Notes: generated from the sequence alone by a model not told the origin. A stretch of DNA of 64,000 nt from Rhyacophila brunnea (GCA_022495005.1 JAGYXB010000204.1:310001-374000), one strand, 5' to 3'; positions 23,955 to 35,986 are shown, counted from the first letter of the stretch. Numbers and translations: made by a program.

Positions 23955-24387
23955 CATGGCCCCCACATCTTGAAGCAGACCCCCAGGCCAGGATCTTTGG
24001 CGGCCCCCCTCTATCTATTGCTAGGATTAAAGGTAGTGTGATGGTATACAGTAGCATTTTACAAATGATGTTCCAGGTAAAATTAAGGGTAATCGATGTG
24101 TCTTTAGCGATTTTTTGTATTTTTTAATGAATACATTTGAATTGTAGAATTGTATTGACACACAATATCTAATAAAAAATGGCATGCATAACTACATATT
24201 TTAAAACGTTAAAACCCCTCAAGGAAAATAGCCCGCAAGCGATTTTTTTCTATTAGAGCAAATATAGGTATGATATGAGTTTACCTCACTTATCTAGACA
24301 ATTCGCCACGCCCGGCCCCCCTTGAGCCCGGGCGCCCAGACTAGAACATTGTCATCCCCCCCCTCTTGTGGGGGCCGTAGCCACCAT
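23955..24387. mobile_element. MITE family M, near-complete copy
   Basis: Starts CATGGCCCCCACATC and ends with an imperfect inverse, GTGGGGGCCGTAGCCACCAT. Subterminal blocks (CCAGGCCAGGATCTTTGG at the left; TTACCTCACTTATCTAGAC at the right) recur at 1-356, 26790-27032 and 53977-54364 in either orientation. No coding capacity. Confidence 0.7.
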
Positions 24388-25403
24388 ATTTAGCCTACTC
24401 CACGTTTCATTATTTTATACGCATGACATAATTACGTATTATTTGTGATTGTTGGTCTAAATATTCCAAATAATTAACATTAGTTTTTATTTCTTGTTTT
24501 GTTTGGGTCTCTGTACTCTCTCTCTCTCTCTCAGTCTAGTCATAATAAACCCACTTAATACACACTTTAATACCTGATGACCTCAATCTTGGGTAACTGC
24601 TTCTTAGACATCCTCATCCTCAGGCGTACATCATAATAATATAGTGACACGTCCAATTAAGAGCGGGTACGGTGATCGGTGAGTTATGTTGGAGGGAAAC
24701 ATTTATAGTTCGGTGTATTTGGCTGCATATTTATTATTATATGCAACAGTTGTCGCAGAGTTTTTATAAGTAGATATTATAGCTATTCCTGCAGTATAAT
24801 GTGAAGGTTTAATTTCAGGATAAGACGATTACGTATATTGAATGAAACAATAATATATATCTATAAGTTTCAATTGTCACCTTCTAAATGCTCATTACTT
24901 ACTAAATTATAGGATATATTACGATAAATTGGTTGCTTGCATATTTCTTTATACTCAATTAAAAAAAAAAACGCCTCGAGAGAGAGAACGCAATGCTTGA
25001 CATTCACTAAGAACCGAGAATTATGGAAAAATATTTTGCCTACCGTCAATATCAGTTACGCGATTTTAAATTTAAATGTCCTAAATTTTCTACTTATTAT
25101 TATTTTATTAATCGTGACTACGTATAGAAAATTCAATAAGGAAATTCGGGACTGAAGCCGAAGCTATCACCGAAGCCGAACGATTGTTGATATCTATTTT
25201 TCACTTTCAAAAACATACATGTACATTATACATCATGTAGATTCTGAAACTCAATCAGAAATGTACGTATTAGAAAGAAAACAATATGCCGAACGAGATT
25301 CCAACCCACGTGCTTTCTGCGTCAAAATTGACTAACTATAAGTCCAAAAGTTATCTCAAATATAATCTTTAATAATGTTTCTTTGGTGTTCAAATTATTT
25401 ATG
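24388..25403. other. Non-genic stretch
   Basis: A CT dinucleotide run lies at about 24517-24532. A tRNA-derived-SINE-like piece (GAGATTCCAACCCACGTGCT, minus-strand box B-like) lies at about 25285-25350, resembling the insertion at 25418-25563. No gene. Confidence 0.4.
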
Positions 25404-25417
25404 AATTGAACATACAT

Positions 25418-25563
25418 AACTTGAAAACACCTCAGATATATACCCACTAGAAAAAATACGATGCTCAACGGGATTTGAATCCGTATATCCACTGGTATCG
25501 CACCAAAATACTTTAACTAATTTTCAAATCCTGTATATATCTGAGGTATTTTCAAGCTGATGC
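25418..25563 (-). mobile_element. 146-bp foldback insertion with tRNA-like interior and 14-bp target duplication
   Basis: Direct repeats AATTGAACATACAT at 25404-25417 and 25564-25577 bracket the insertion. Just inside lie inverted repeats, CTTGAAAACACCTCAGATAT at 25420 and its inverse at 25534-25556 (22 of 23 match). The interior read on the minus strand has GGATTCAAATCCCG, a B-box-like motif of RNA polymerase III promoters. The 14-bp duplication points to retrotransposition (LINE-assisted), while the inverted ends look like a MITE. Confidence 0.65.
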
Positions 25564-25577
25564 AATTGAACATACAT

Positions 25578-26789
25578 TCAATATTCAATTCAATTCATTT
25601 TATTTATTTTTACATATTGTGGACATTACAAATTATAAGTTTAAGACGTTCACAACACGACATAAAAAAGAGATAGATAGTATGTTATTAAACAGTAGAA
25701 ATAATATGTACATACAAAAATATTAATTATATAGGTACATGGAAATACACCGGATGAGTTAAGCAGACCCTATTTTAAAAATTTATAAAATAACGTCCAC
25801 CTATACTCATCCTCACGTAAGTGGAATATATCAATACCCGAAGCAATTTCGTTGAACATAGTTATCGCATGTAATATATGGGAAGTTACATTCTGAAATC
25901 TTTTGAAGTATTCGTTGAATAAAAGAAATGTTTTATTATTTATGTATTATTCAATAGCGGTTGGTACATTCTAAAATATTGTTAATTAATTAAATAAATA
26001 GTTTAATCCAAAAAATATGCATTAGACTTTTGTACTGTCAATAATTGATAATAACGAGCGTTAATAATAATTTAATATTGTCGACACCCATGTGAATATA
26101 TTCCAATGGAAACTAGGGTATCGCCCCAGTATATATATGATATAATAATTAATATCTCTTTATGGTAAAGTATAATGCCAAACACATTGATAAAGAATAT
26201 ATTATGTACGTAGTTCAGTGAGAAATTCTGTTATATAATATTACATAATATGTATAATTTAATAATGTAATATACCCGCTGCCTGCCTATGTGGTGACGT
26301 GGTCCTCTTGAAAATGCATATTTAATTTATTATTACAGCGATTCTCTTGAATTTAGTGTAGCGGGTAGGTTATCTACTCCGGTGCCGGATTTACACCTTT
26401 AAAATTACTGGCGCCAGTCACAGTTGCCGTGGATTTTTTACACACGAAATATTAATATTTATCTCGTCAGTCCCGTTACTAAAGCATCAGTAGGTATGAG
26501 ATGTCGGTTAATTTGTATGTGATAATATTGATCGTAGCAGCATATTTCAAATATGAAATTCGAAAAGATGATCAATATTTTAATCAGATAAAATAACGAC
26601 AAAGTCTTAGATGTGTGTGGGTGAGAAAATAAATTTATTCAGGAAACTTTAGCTTCATCAGAATTACTTTTAAAATCAGTTGTAACAAAAAAAAACCCGA
26701 AATCTTTAGAATCTATTTGTACAATATATTACACACGACAAATTTTCTCCAATAGTAAAAAAAGGTGTAAGTACAGTAAAATGTATTAC
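25578..26789. other. Non-genic stretch
   Basis: AT-rich with no supported gene. A moderately GC-rich patch at about 26340-26440 has no recognisable repeat partner in the window. Confidence 0.4.
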
Positions 26790-27032
26790 CATTTAAAAAT
26801 ATGTCGTTGTATAATGCAATTTTTGAGCATTGGGTATACTCGATAACTCCATAATTCAAGTGGATGGAGGCATTAAAAATACAAATAAAACGCTAAAAGT
26901 ACACTGAATCCACCCTTAATTTTACCTCGAACATGATTTGGAAAAGGCGTTACACTGTCTTTAACCTTAGCAATAGGTAGGGGACCCGCCAAAGATTCTG
27001 GCCTGGGGGCCCGCATCAGGATGTGGGGGCCA
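26790..27032. repeat. MITE family M, half copy
   Basis: The right half of the family, ending CATCAGGATGTGGGGGCCAT and containing ATAGGTAGGGGACCCGCC. The left half and left terminus are missing. Confidence 0.6.
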
Positions 27033-27700
27033 TGGTTTACTTACTTACATAATATTATAAATACATACATATTATGTATGTATCTTTATTGGTTAGCCCA
27101 CGTAATAGATTATTAAAATAAATGTAAAAGTTATCACCATGGACCAAGATTTTGAAGCAAGAAACTTTATGACGGTTAGATCATATAACCCAAGTTAAAC
27201 AACGCGCCGGTTTTCCGCAATATTGAATGCATGTTATTTTTACGTGACAAACTTTAATGCATGCTATAATACAGACGTAACTATTGAAAATAACATATTA
27301 TCGTTTAATACCTATGTATAAATTTTATCGCATATTTTTCTACACTCAGCCATTAGGGTAAGCCAGTACCCACTAATTTTGTATTCCCCGACAGAGCCAG
27401 TGAGCACTAGCGCCAGCCATTTCATGCACGTGTAAACTAGACTTTAGTCACGATAGACACATAGGTGTATTATATGTTAATTGGAATTCAAAATATATTC
27501 CAGGAATATTTGGTAATACCTCTTCTATTATAGTTAAAGTATTATACTATATTCGATACCTTGCGCCTTTTAGAATAGCTCCATGTGGTTTTTTATTTTT
27601 TATATAACCTTTTTAATTAAATTCTAGCTACCTATTCAATGTTCTTTTCGTAAAGTTATGTCAATGATTTTTTCTGCGTGCAATATATTTTTTCTACACA
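27033..27700. other. Non-genic stretch
   Basis: No gene or paired repeat ends recognised. Confidence 0.4.
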
Positions 27701-29809
27701 TCGTCGCTATAGGATTTGTTTCCCGAATAGACCAAATGTCAATTTTACAGGAGACGAAAAACAAATTTTACTGTCGTATATTTTAATATCAGTAGATGTA
27801 ACAATCATTCTTTCTATACTGTATGATTGCAACATTATCTAAGAATAGATTCCAAGAATAATATACTGGTATAAATCATTAAATGAACAGAAAATGCGTT
27901 TTATTTACAAGTACTCACTGTGGATATTAGGGAAATTTTTAGCGCTCTTCAGAATAATGGATATTCGGGACAAAACATGGACGTTCGGGATTTAAGACCG
28001 TAGCGTATTGCTGCACGGCCCACAGATTACTGAGTGGTCAAAAGTACGCGCCTCAAATGATATATTTATTTACACGATAATTGTTAATAATTACCTCTAC
28101 TATTTAAATACTTAATGATCGTAATTACCCAAGTTCGTATGTAATAATAACATGCGGCAATCGCTTTTTCGTTTTTTTTCGGATTAAGTAATAAAATAGT
28201 TTTTAAGTAATTAACTATTTTTTATTGAACGAATATTTCACAAGATTTAAGAATGTACCATTCTAATAATTGAACATACTTACATATTTTTTTTTAAATC
28301 ACTTCTGAGAAAATATATTATAAGGTATCTACTACTTCAATTACTAACCGACGTCACGGTCATTTCTCCAATATTTTATGATGGTACTTACTCGTACTTG
28401 CTAACAATTTTATATTAAGGCCATGCATTAGTTGAGACACGGTCTAAAAAGATCGTCGCTAGGCTATGCGCGGATTGCGGGTCGCGGGTGCAAATGAGGC
28501 ATGTCAAACCAAATATTATTTGTCTTATAAATCCAACATGTGTCCATTTAATGTTCTGTTTATTGTTTTATCAGTGACAATAATAATATATTCATTGACA
28601 TGTTTTCTTTTTAAAGTAAATGGGTTACGTTTTAAGTCATCTTTACACGATTTAGGAATTATTACGGCCGTCGCCATCACGAAGCAAAATGACGTCCTTC
28701 CAGCTCTACGTGCTCTCTCAGAATGGGTGCGAGTGCAAAATTTCGTCGCGCCTATGGTAGAAAATTATTTGGCGTTTCACTGATGAATCACCTTAATACT
28801 TTTTCCAAAAAAAAAAAAAATCTATTTATATATATCTGTATATTATTATATATATATATATTTCTATAATTGACAATTAAACTTATTACAAACCACCAAA
28901 TAAATATTATATATTTACTATTGTAAGGAACAATAACACAAAATAATAGCATGTATAAATTAATTACCATTGGCTGCTAATATTAGGTAGGTACCAATAT
29001 CCTAAGTATATAATACCCACCAAATAAATAGTTACTAACATACATATTAAATTAAAATATTAATTATCAGCGCATTCAAAAATAAATAATAGCATCGCCT
29101 TTATTTTCATAGAAATACCTAGATTAAAAGTAAAATAAAGACAAACAATGTTTGATTAATAATAATTTGAAATAATAATTATTTTTTACGTCATAGTAGT
29201 TGCCGGGTCATACTGTAGAATTCATATAACCGTTGGGATTTTGTGTCATTTATCAAAACAAAATGCAGTTATTTAGGTTGAAATACTCACTTAAACAACT
29301 CTATTGTAAGTTCAGGGCGAACTGGTGATGTATCAGCTATGAATGATCTCTTCAATTTGATGAATTCACTATTAAAACAATAGTAACGTTAAAAACAATA
29401 TCAATAAGACGAAATTTGAAAGAAGTCTCCAGACGGCGGAAAAATATGAAAGTGGGCGTGATTGTTTTAGAGCTAGACAGCGTGAATGTGGAGCGAGATG
29501 CACGGCGTGAGCGCGGTTTGATTGGCTAAAGTCATATTCGGGAAATAAACACTCAGCCAGAGATATATTTCGACCGAAATTAACTTGGATATTCAGGTAC
29601 GAATAGTTGGACATTCGGGAGAAAACCACGGAGTAATTGTAACTTAACATGGCGTATTCGGGTTTTTTTAAAAAATATCTCTGTTCCTAGATAAAAATAT
29701 ATTGTTTTTATAAATGATTTCGGTAGAGTTCGATAAAAGAAATTGAACTGCATTAAAATGTCGATTTCGACAAAAATGGATATTCGGGAAACAAATCCTA
29801 TAGCGACGA
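27701..29809. mobile_element. 2.1-kb TIR element with TCGTCG ends
   Basis: TCGTCGCTATAGGATTTGTT at 27701 (28 bases in all, through TCCCGAAT) is exactly inverted at 29782-29809. The motif ATATTCGGG recurs inside near both ends (about 27960, 29783, and as variants at 29590 and 29655), like transposase subterminal binding repeats. A 105-codon forward open stretch at 28466-28783 has no recognisable domain. Next to the right end, CATTAAAATGTCGATTTCG matches the equivalent position of the 33491-34885 element, so the two are related. Superfamily and target duplication unclear. Confidence 0.65.
28466..28783 (+). CDS. Unrecognised open frame inside TIR element
   Basis: A 105-residue frame with one hydrophobic segment (FIVLSVTIIIYSLTCFLF, about residues 32-49) that could span a membrane, followed by a basic and polar tail. 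It has no known motif, no promoter that I can see, and no homologue in this window. It may be chance or a captured fragment carried by the 27701-29809 element. Confidence 0.15.
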   Translation: MRGLRVAGANEACQTKYYLSYKSNMCPFNVLFIVLSVTIIIYSLTCFLFKVNGLRFKSSLHDLGIITAVAITKQNDVLPALRALSEWVRVQNFVAPMVENYLAFH

Positions 29810-30174
29810 CATGTCTGCCACTGTAGAATAATAATAATAGGTATATAATATATGTCAGGATTAAAATTTTGCAATATTGCGTTTATCACTTTAACGGGGG
29901 GAAAATGCTTAGTTATGTAATAGTTCTAAAGAAGTGCTGAAATCAAGATATTTTCAAGTGTAGAGATCGTGGATAATTGAGGTGCTGAGGATTGAACTAA
30001 TACAGATGTACGGATGACCGAGTTGTTAAAATTGATTTCTAAGATTTCTCGTTTTTAAATATTCATCACCTTAAAACATTCAAATTATACAGGTTACGGT
30101 AACTTTGACAATGATAGCAACATTTTTATACATCGTGAACCTTTGGTATTATATATCTATTTTTTTGGAATAAA
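29810..30174. other. Non-genic stretch
   Basis: No supported feature. Confidence 0.4.
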
Positions 30175-30362
30175 ATTCAGAGTGGAGGTTTGTATTAACA
30201 GTTTTTTTACGAGAAATAGATGGTAGCCACTTGCTCGACCTATTAGTTCCATACTCTGACTCCAACATACAAATTGAAAAACAATATGTGTATTTGCCAG
30301 ACCCAGGATTCGAACCTTGGGCCCACCATGTTATAAGCCGACGCGTAAGCCACTCGGCCATC
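30175..30362 (-). mobile_element. tRNA-derived SINE, best minus-strand copy
   Basis: On the minus strand it begins with a tRNA-like head: box A TGGCCGAGTGG at about 30360 and box B GGTTCGAATCC at about 30317, spaced as in Ser/Leu-type tRNAs. The body contains GTATGTTGGAGTCAGAGTAT and ATAGGTCGAGCAAGTGGCTA. Related copies lie at 3465-3585, 47575-47766, 50440-50575 and 53072-53285. It is non-coding, so a chance open frame across it is not a gene. Confidence 0.8.
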
Positions 30363-30589
30363 TTGTTGTATAATATAGTATTTTTATGATTATTTTAATT
30401 TTAATCAATCGCATTTATAGCAATCAAAGGTGCTGAATAACCATTTCTTCTGCCAGGAGAATTCCAATTTTATTTCATTCAATAAGAATATTAATATGAT
30501 AGGTATGATTTGATACTTACGAGTACTAAGCGGAATTTTATATAAATTATACGATATGATTGTTTTTTTTTTCATCTTCTTTTTCATTA

Positions 30590-30955
30590 TCATTCTATCT
30601 TCTTTTATTTGTATACGTTCTTATACCATTCATCCGATTGTAATGAAACTTTGGTCAGTTGTTGTACGCACGCCCTGCGAAGGTTTCTGAATTAGTACGA
30701 CTATCTTCTTCTTCTTATATTCTATATTTTTCTATTCGTATGCATTCCTATACCAAATTTGGAAAATCCATGTTTCTCACATGGACAGCTGTATATGGCC
30801 TGCTCATGCGTTGGAAAACCTTCTGATTATTCGTGTACGTACCAGACGGAAAAACAAAAAATATTGTGTATCCAAAAGCACTTCAATAAAGAGAATTAAA
30901 GCACAAACACTTTATTTCTTTGAGTGGCATTGCAACGCGTGCCGGGTACTCGCTA
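30590..30955. mobile_element. Helitron-like fragment (tentative)
   Basis: The end GCAACGCGTGCCGGGTACTC with a following GCTAA resembles the GC-rich 3' end plus CTRR terminus of insect Helitron-type elements. The interior contains two similar half-sites (TATACCATTCATCCGATTG, CCTATACCAAATTTGG). No Rep/helicase coding. This rests on pattern memory only. Confidence 0.35.
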
Positions 30956-31801
30956 ATATAATATATAATACAATCATTATTATGTACCTAAATATTACGA
31001 TTTTTTTGTTTTGTTAAAATCGTTGATAACGACTACGTTCTTTTTCATACATCCTTTACCGCGCACAGCTCGACACTATTCAATGCAGCACTTCAATATT
31101 AAAACTAGATACACCGATTTTTACATTTATGGACACATTAATTTTAAACTTAGTAAAGTAAGACAGCACATATAACTATGTATCCCGAAAAATCAGCGTT
31201 TTTGTCAATGTATGTAGATGCATATAAGGCATCATTGCTATCGGTGGGGGTAGACAGATTGAGCGTCGCTTGAGGGCGGCAGTTACTCGAAGAGCGGCAA
31301 ATCGAGGAGAATCATTTGGAATATATAGAAATAGCAACCTAATATCAAAAATACCTTTCCGTTAAAAAAATCAGCTCACTGGTTTTGTCGGTTTCGCGAT
31401 ATCTAGATTACTTCCGTTGCCCTTCAACGTCCACGGTAACTATAAGCGACACGTGCAGATTTGCGAATAATTACATTCTGATATTTTGTTAGTAATGTAT
31501 CCATACAACACATTTCTTAGAATCTTAGATATTGGACTCGTGAGAGGATGATAAAAATACTTTATAAAAATGGGGTGGCGTTTTGGCGCTGCCTAGGGGC
31601 GGCATTTTATCTAGGGACGTCACTGATTGCTGTTTTAACGTTTTTTTGCTTTATCTATAATTTTTTTAATAGATTAGCTTTCAAAAATTGCATATGACGT
31701 ATGACGTTAAAATATCTAGAATTTGTGGATACCACCAACAAATAAAATTTTCATACCAATATATATAATTGATATATTCCACTTGCGTCATAATGACTTT
31801 A
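30956..31801. other. Non-genic; GC-rich transposon-like remnants
   Basis: Patches at about 31235-31310 (TATCGGTGGGGGTAGACAG) and 31570-31628, ending TCTAGGGACGTCACTG, look like ends of a hAT-type element. The two do not form a convincing inverted pair. No gene. Confidence 0.35.
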
Positions 31802-32213
31802 AGCCTTGTTCAGATGGCGCAATTTAACTAGTGCGTAAAAACTCACGCGCATTCCAGGTGCATGTGACCTCATTGAGCCATTCACATGCACCCGCGGCGT
31901 ATTATCTATCGCGCGACAAGTGCAAGCACTCGCTAGATTCTCGACAAAGCGACGTTTTTATACCGATTCAAAGATGAATTTCGACTGCTTCGAGCTCGAA
32001 ACGACAGTGTATTTATTACAAAATAAATTACGTCACCTAGCTTGTTCACTGCCAAATGAAATGCATTATATGGCCGCGGCACATTTCATCTGGACAGGGC
32101 CTTAGGTGCTTGTCGCGCGACATATAATACGCCGAGAGTGCATGTGGGCGGCTCAATGAGGTGACATATACCTGGCATGCGCGCGAGCCAAATCGTGCCA
32201 TCTGGTCAAGGCC
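31802..32213. mobile_element. Harbinger-like MITE with TTA target duplication
   Basis: Left end AGCCTTGTTCAGATGGCGCA and right end (inverse) GGCCTTGACCAGATGGCACG, flanked by TTA at 31799-31801 and 32214-32216. A 3-bp TTA/TAA duplication and GGCCTTG-CAGATGG termini fit PIF/Harbinger non-autonomous elements. Further inverted similarity includes CAATGAG and GCATGTG. A 61-codon open stretch inside is not recognised as transposase. Confidence 0.72.
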
Positions 32214-33490
32214 TTATGTGGACGTTGTTTTCTAAATTCTTAAAATAGTGTCTAGTTATATTTAGCTCATTCTGTGTATTTCCATGTATTTTTATATTAT
32301 GATGTTTACTCTTTTAATTTTCTTTGCAATTAGGTACTTTCTTTGTACAATACAATTGTTGTCAATACTGTTAAATATTTCTTTTTTCCTTTATATTTTG
32401 TAAAGTCCAATATATTGAAAATAAATCAATTTTATTGAATTTAGACACTGAGTGAGGGTATTATTTCGAAAGCCTCATATGAACGGTGCGAAATAAGTTA
32501 TCTGGTGTTCATATGCCATCCCCTATCGTCTATCTGTAAGCTTCGAGGCAATCTTCAATCTATTTACCGTTACTTGGATGAGTTCGGTAGCATGCACCTA
32601 CTGCACTCATTCGACTCGTGGAGATTCGTGAAAACTGCGACGTCTTCATCTGTCATCATATAATACAGTTTTTTTATTGGGAAACATGCTGGGGAATGCT
32701 GTAGTTGGGTGTAGGCATGGTCCACTCCTAATATGGTCGTGATACGTACTGCAGTTTTCAAGTTTTAATACAATGTAGTATTGTCGGTCTGTTTCACTTT
32801 TTTTTGTTGATATTAGTCATCTCATAAACATCTATACTATAAATAAAGCTATAATCTATGTAGTATTTTCTGATTCATGCATAGAAAAAAGATTGATAAG
32901 AATAAAATTAATTGCGAAGATAGTGTAATCTAGTGTGTCTCATTTAGAGAATTACACTCAATACTTCAATGCTTATTTTAATTTACTGTGATAGGTACCT
33001 AAAACACCCACCTATAAAATATTTATATTATCCGATAAAGTGATATTCTGAAAAACATCATAAAGCACGTTATCATTAATAATTTATGTGACAAATTGTC
33101 ATTTTCGGAATTTATTTAAATTTCATAATAACGTGTAAAGTCAACCAATTTTCAACGCAATTTAATTTCGTTACAAAATACAGCGATTCAAATCACACTC
33201 TAATTCGATTTCCCCTTTAAACACCATGGATAGGTAGACAAGTACCTATTGTAAAAGTATGAAAGTGGCGTTATTTTTCGGCCACGTTAAAAATACCAAT
33301 AATAACAGTAATAGTATTAGTCGATTCAAAATTTGATCACTCTGCGGGTTACTTTAACGCAGTAACGTGCGAAAAGGGGGCACAGAATCATTTACAAAAA
33401 TGTATTATTATTTTTCAATCAGTCAGCATTATTCTTTAACTGATTTCAATTCCCTTCCAAACATTGAAGATTGGAAGTTATCTCTGCACA
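32214..33490. other. Non-genic stretch
   Basis: No gene or paired repeat ends found. Confidence 0.4.
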
Positions 33491-34885
33491 TCGTCGGTGT
33501 TTTGTAAAAAGGGCGAATTAACCAAAATGCTACTTTACAGGAGGAGGATTTTTAACTTTTGACATTTATTTATTTTTTACCTGTAGATGATTATAAATAT
33601 CTAACAAGTTTATAATAAAGCTTAGAAAGAATACTGTCATTATAATAGGTATTATTATATAATATTTTAAAAGCTAAATATGTCACATTTGCTTTTTATT
33701 TCGTGATTTTAATTAATTAAATTTTAGTCGATTATCGTTTTTAAGTACTTTCCTGTGGAGATAAAAATTCACCATTTTTACACAACAAAGCTAGTGGGGC
33801 AGTGGCGGCCGGTGGTCTTCAGAATAGCATTTTCTGGTAGTGCGCAATGGTTTACCTCCTATACCCAGCATTGGAGCATAGGGCAAGCACAAGTTCACGC
33901 CACTTCCCTCGGTTCAACGCCAACTCTTGCGCCTCCCGCCATGTCAGACCTGCAGCACGTAGGTCGCTTTTGTAGTACCGCTGCAGGGTGAGGAAGGGCC
34001 GGCCATGGCAACGGAACCCTTGAGGCTGTGCCATAAGGGTACGCAGTGTCACACTCTTTGGCGGCATCAGGAACACTTTTCCTAGCCACGTAAAGGTCGT
34101 AAAGCGTCTCTCCATGATTACCTTAATGACCGAAGGCTGCCGTGTCAACAAGCTAAGATAATATCTTAGTTTAAAAAGACCGAAACGTTGAACTTCTCAG
34201 AAGGTAAATTAAATATGTCTTTGTTTATTTATTATATTTCTTAAAAAGAGTTTTTAAACAGTTCAAATGATTTAATATCAATAAAGAAAAATAGATGTCA
34301 CGGTTTACGACTTGACGCTCTGGGCAAACAATGCTTCAGCCAAATAAATAACCGCTGATGTGTTTTTTTGTTTATTGAATTTATTTGAGTGGTTTAGAAA
34401 TAAATGCGGTAGTTTGTATTTTCGTAAAAGTTTGGTGATTCATTAAATCTTAAATGTGAAATTGTTAAAAATTAACTCGCCAACATTGTTATAAAACAGA
34501 AACTGGCGTTTTTGTTTCTAGAGTCCTAATTTCGTGCGCCGATCTAAAAGTGTGTAAAAAATTCTACACAAACGTCATCACGGGGCATTCGACCACGGTT
34601 TAAGAACTATATAATGACCTCATTGTAATCCTGTGCAAACTGAAAATCTGTTTGGATCGTAATCGCTTTGCGCACAAACGGAGTATTGTTCATAGTTCGC
34701 GATGTGAGTGATACACGTATGAATAACAATGAAAAGTTGAGCGATGTCTTCAAAGATGCAGGCGGTGCGTAGCACTTGGATGGTATTAGAGGAGCCGCCG
34801 CTGTAGTGGGGTACATATTGTATTTTCATTAAAATCTCGATTTCGCCAAAATGGTTGATTCGCCCTTTTTACAAAACACCGACGA
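33491..34885. mobile_element. 1.4-kb TIR element with TCGTCGG ends
   Basis: TCGTCGGTGTTTTGTAAAAA at 33491 and its inverse ending at 34885 form a TIR of about 30-35 bases (through GGGCGAAT). It is related to the 27701-29809 element by the TCGTCG terminus and by the internal ATTAAAATCTCGATTTCG block near the right end. It contains a LINE-derived fragment. No transposase recognised. Confidence 0.65.
33852..34151 (-). pseudogene. C-terminal LINE ORF fragment
   Basis: A minus-strand frame of 99 codons ending GRPFLTLQRYYKSDLRAAGL and then TWREAQELALNRGKWRELV. The pattern GRP, K-DL-x-x-G-L, A-x-(D/N)R-x-x-W-R-x-L-V is typical of the last part of non-LTR retrotransposon polyproteins. The polymerase domain is absent. 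Located inside the 33491-34885 TIR element, so it was either inserted there or captured. Confidence 0.55.
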
Positions 34886-35500
34886 TGTATGTATTACCGT
34901 TTCTTGGTTAACCCACTTAGCTGTACATGTACGTTAATTTGGTTAAGTGCAGAATTACTAGTATAATTATTTACAATTCCTCTTCGTGGCACTTATGTGT
35001 GCCTCCTTCAGCATCTACTTCTATCCAAGTATGTTATAAGCCTCTTCCTTCCAGTTTAGGATGCCCAATGCATTTAAATCCAATTCGACATTATCCTTCC
35101 ATCATGTATAAAGCCGACCAGGTCTTCGTTTGCCTTCCGGTAGTATTTATAATGATATTACAGTATATATACGTATATTTTTACATACTAGAATATATGG
35201 AGCTACTTACATTATAAAATAACACTTATATGTAACGAACGTATTGGTACCTACCCACAACACAAACATGGATCCCCAAACCAACCCGGCCCGCATCACA
35301 CTCAGTTTTAATCGAGCGCATCACGAGGCCCTACGTTTGATGTGAAACATCAGCAGTTGTTTACGAATGGGAATGTCTCAGGAGCAGATGACGTCTTGAC
35401 TGAGTTAACTGTAAGACGTAATTTAATAAAAATTGCCATGGGATAGAAAGGCACGGAGACTGAATAGAAATTTAAAAAAAACACTTCACATGGCCGTACC
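34886..35500. other. Non-genic; possible LINE tail debris
   Basis: Minus-strand words near 35120 (GGAAGGCAAACGAAGACCTG) recall degraded LINE C-terminal coding, too damaged to call. No other feature. Confidence 0.35.
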
Positions 35501-35735
35501 GAAATATGACTATATTCTAAAACATTAGAGCGAGAGGTTTAAAAGAATACTATTTTATGTAATAAAAATACTTTATGCAGTCATCAAATGTTTAAAATAA
35601 ATATAAAGGATAATAAGGCTTCAAAAATATCTAAATAGATTGATTATCTACAACGTTTAAGGAATGTCCAGGATTATGCTTTGAACATAGCATAAAAGCT
35701 CCATTTTGACGTACGCTGAGCATGTCCCCCCTTAA
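35501..35735. repeat. TTAA-ending repeat, copy C
   Basis: Begins GTACCGAAATATGACTATAT like copy B and ends CATGTCCCCCCTTAA. It lies 13 bases upstream of the hAT element. Confidence 0.75.
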
Positions 35736-35852
35736 CAACGATTTAACTCAGGGGTTCCCAACCCCGTGCCCGCGGGCACCATGGCGCCCGCGGAACGATT
35801 CGTATGTGCCCGCCACTATTCGACAGAGACAGAATTTTCACACTAGCCTGAC

Positions 35853-35986
35853 ACACGCAGAAAACCCGAAGTGAGCGAATGCCACGAACTGAGCCGATGA
35901 ACGCCGAAGCATGTGACAGTAGTCACATACTCGTACCGTCCCAATTGCTTCGGCGATCATCGGCTCAGTTCGGGTTTTCGGCGTGT
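35853..35986. repeat. Long imperfect hairpin in hAT 5' region
   Basis: Left arm words ACACGCAGAAAACCCGAA and CTGAGCCGATGAACGCCG are inverted at the right as CGGCGATCATCGGCTCAG and TTCGGGTTTTCGGCGTGT. The left arm has an extra spacer of about 15 bases. A nested GTGACAGTAGTCAC sits near the loop. It may be a transposase-binding or transcript structure of the element. Confidence 0.7.

Noticed and set aside
30149..30361. Minus-strand frame starting MAEWLTRRLITWWAQGSNPG
   Set aside because: This peptide is the translation of a tRNA-like SINE head (box A and box B), a common false gene.
34160..34195. Another Penelope-type tail (GATAAT ... CCGAAACGTTG)
   Set aside because: The spacing and the GTC after CGAAAC do not match the other three tails, and no flanking similarity was seen.
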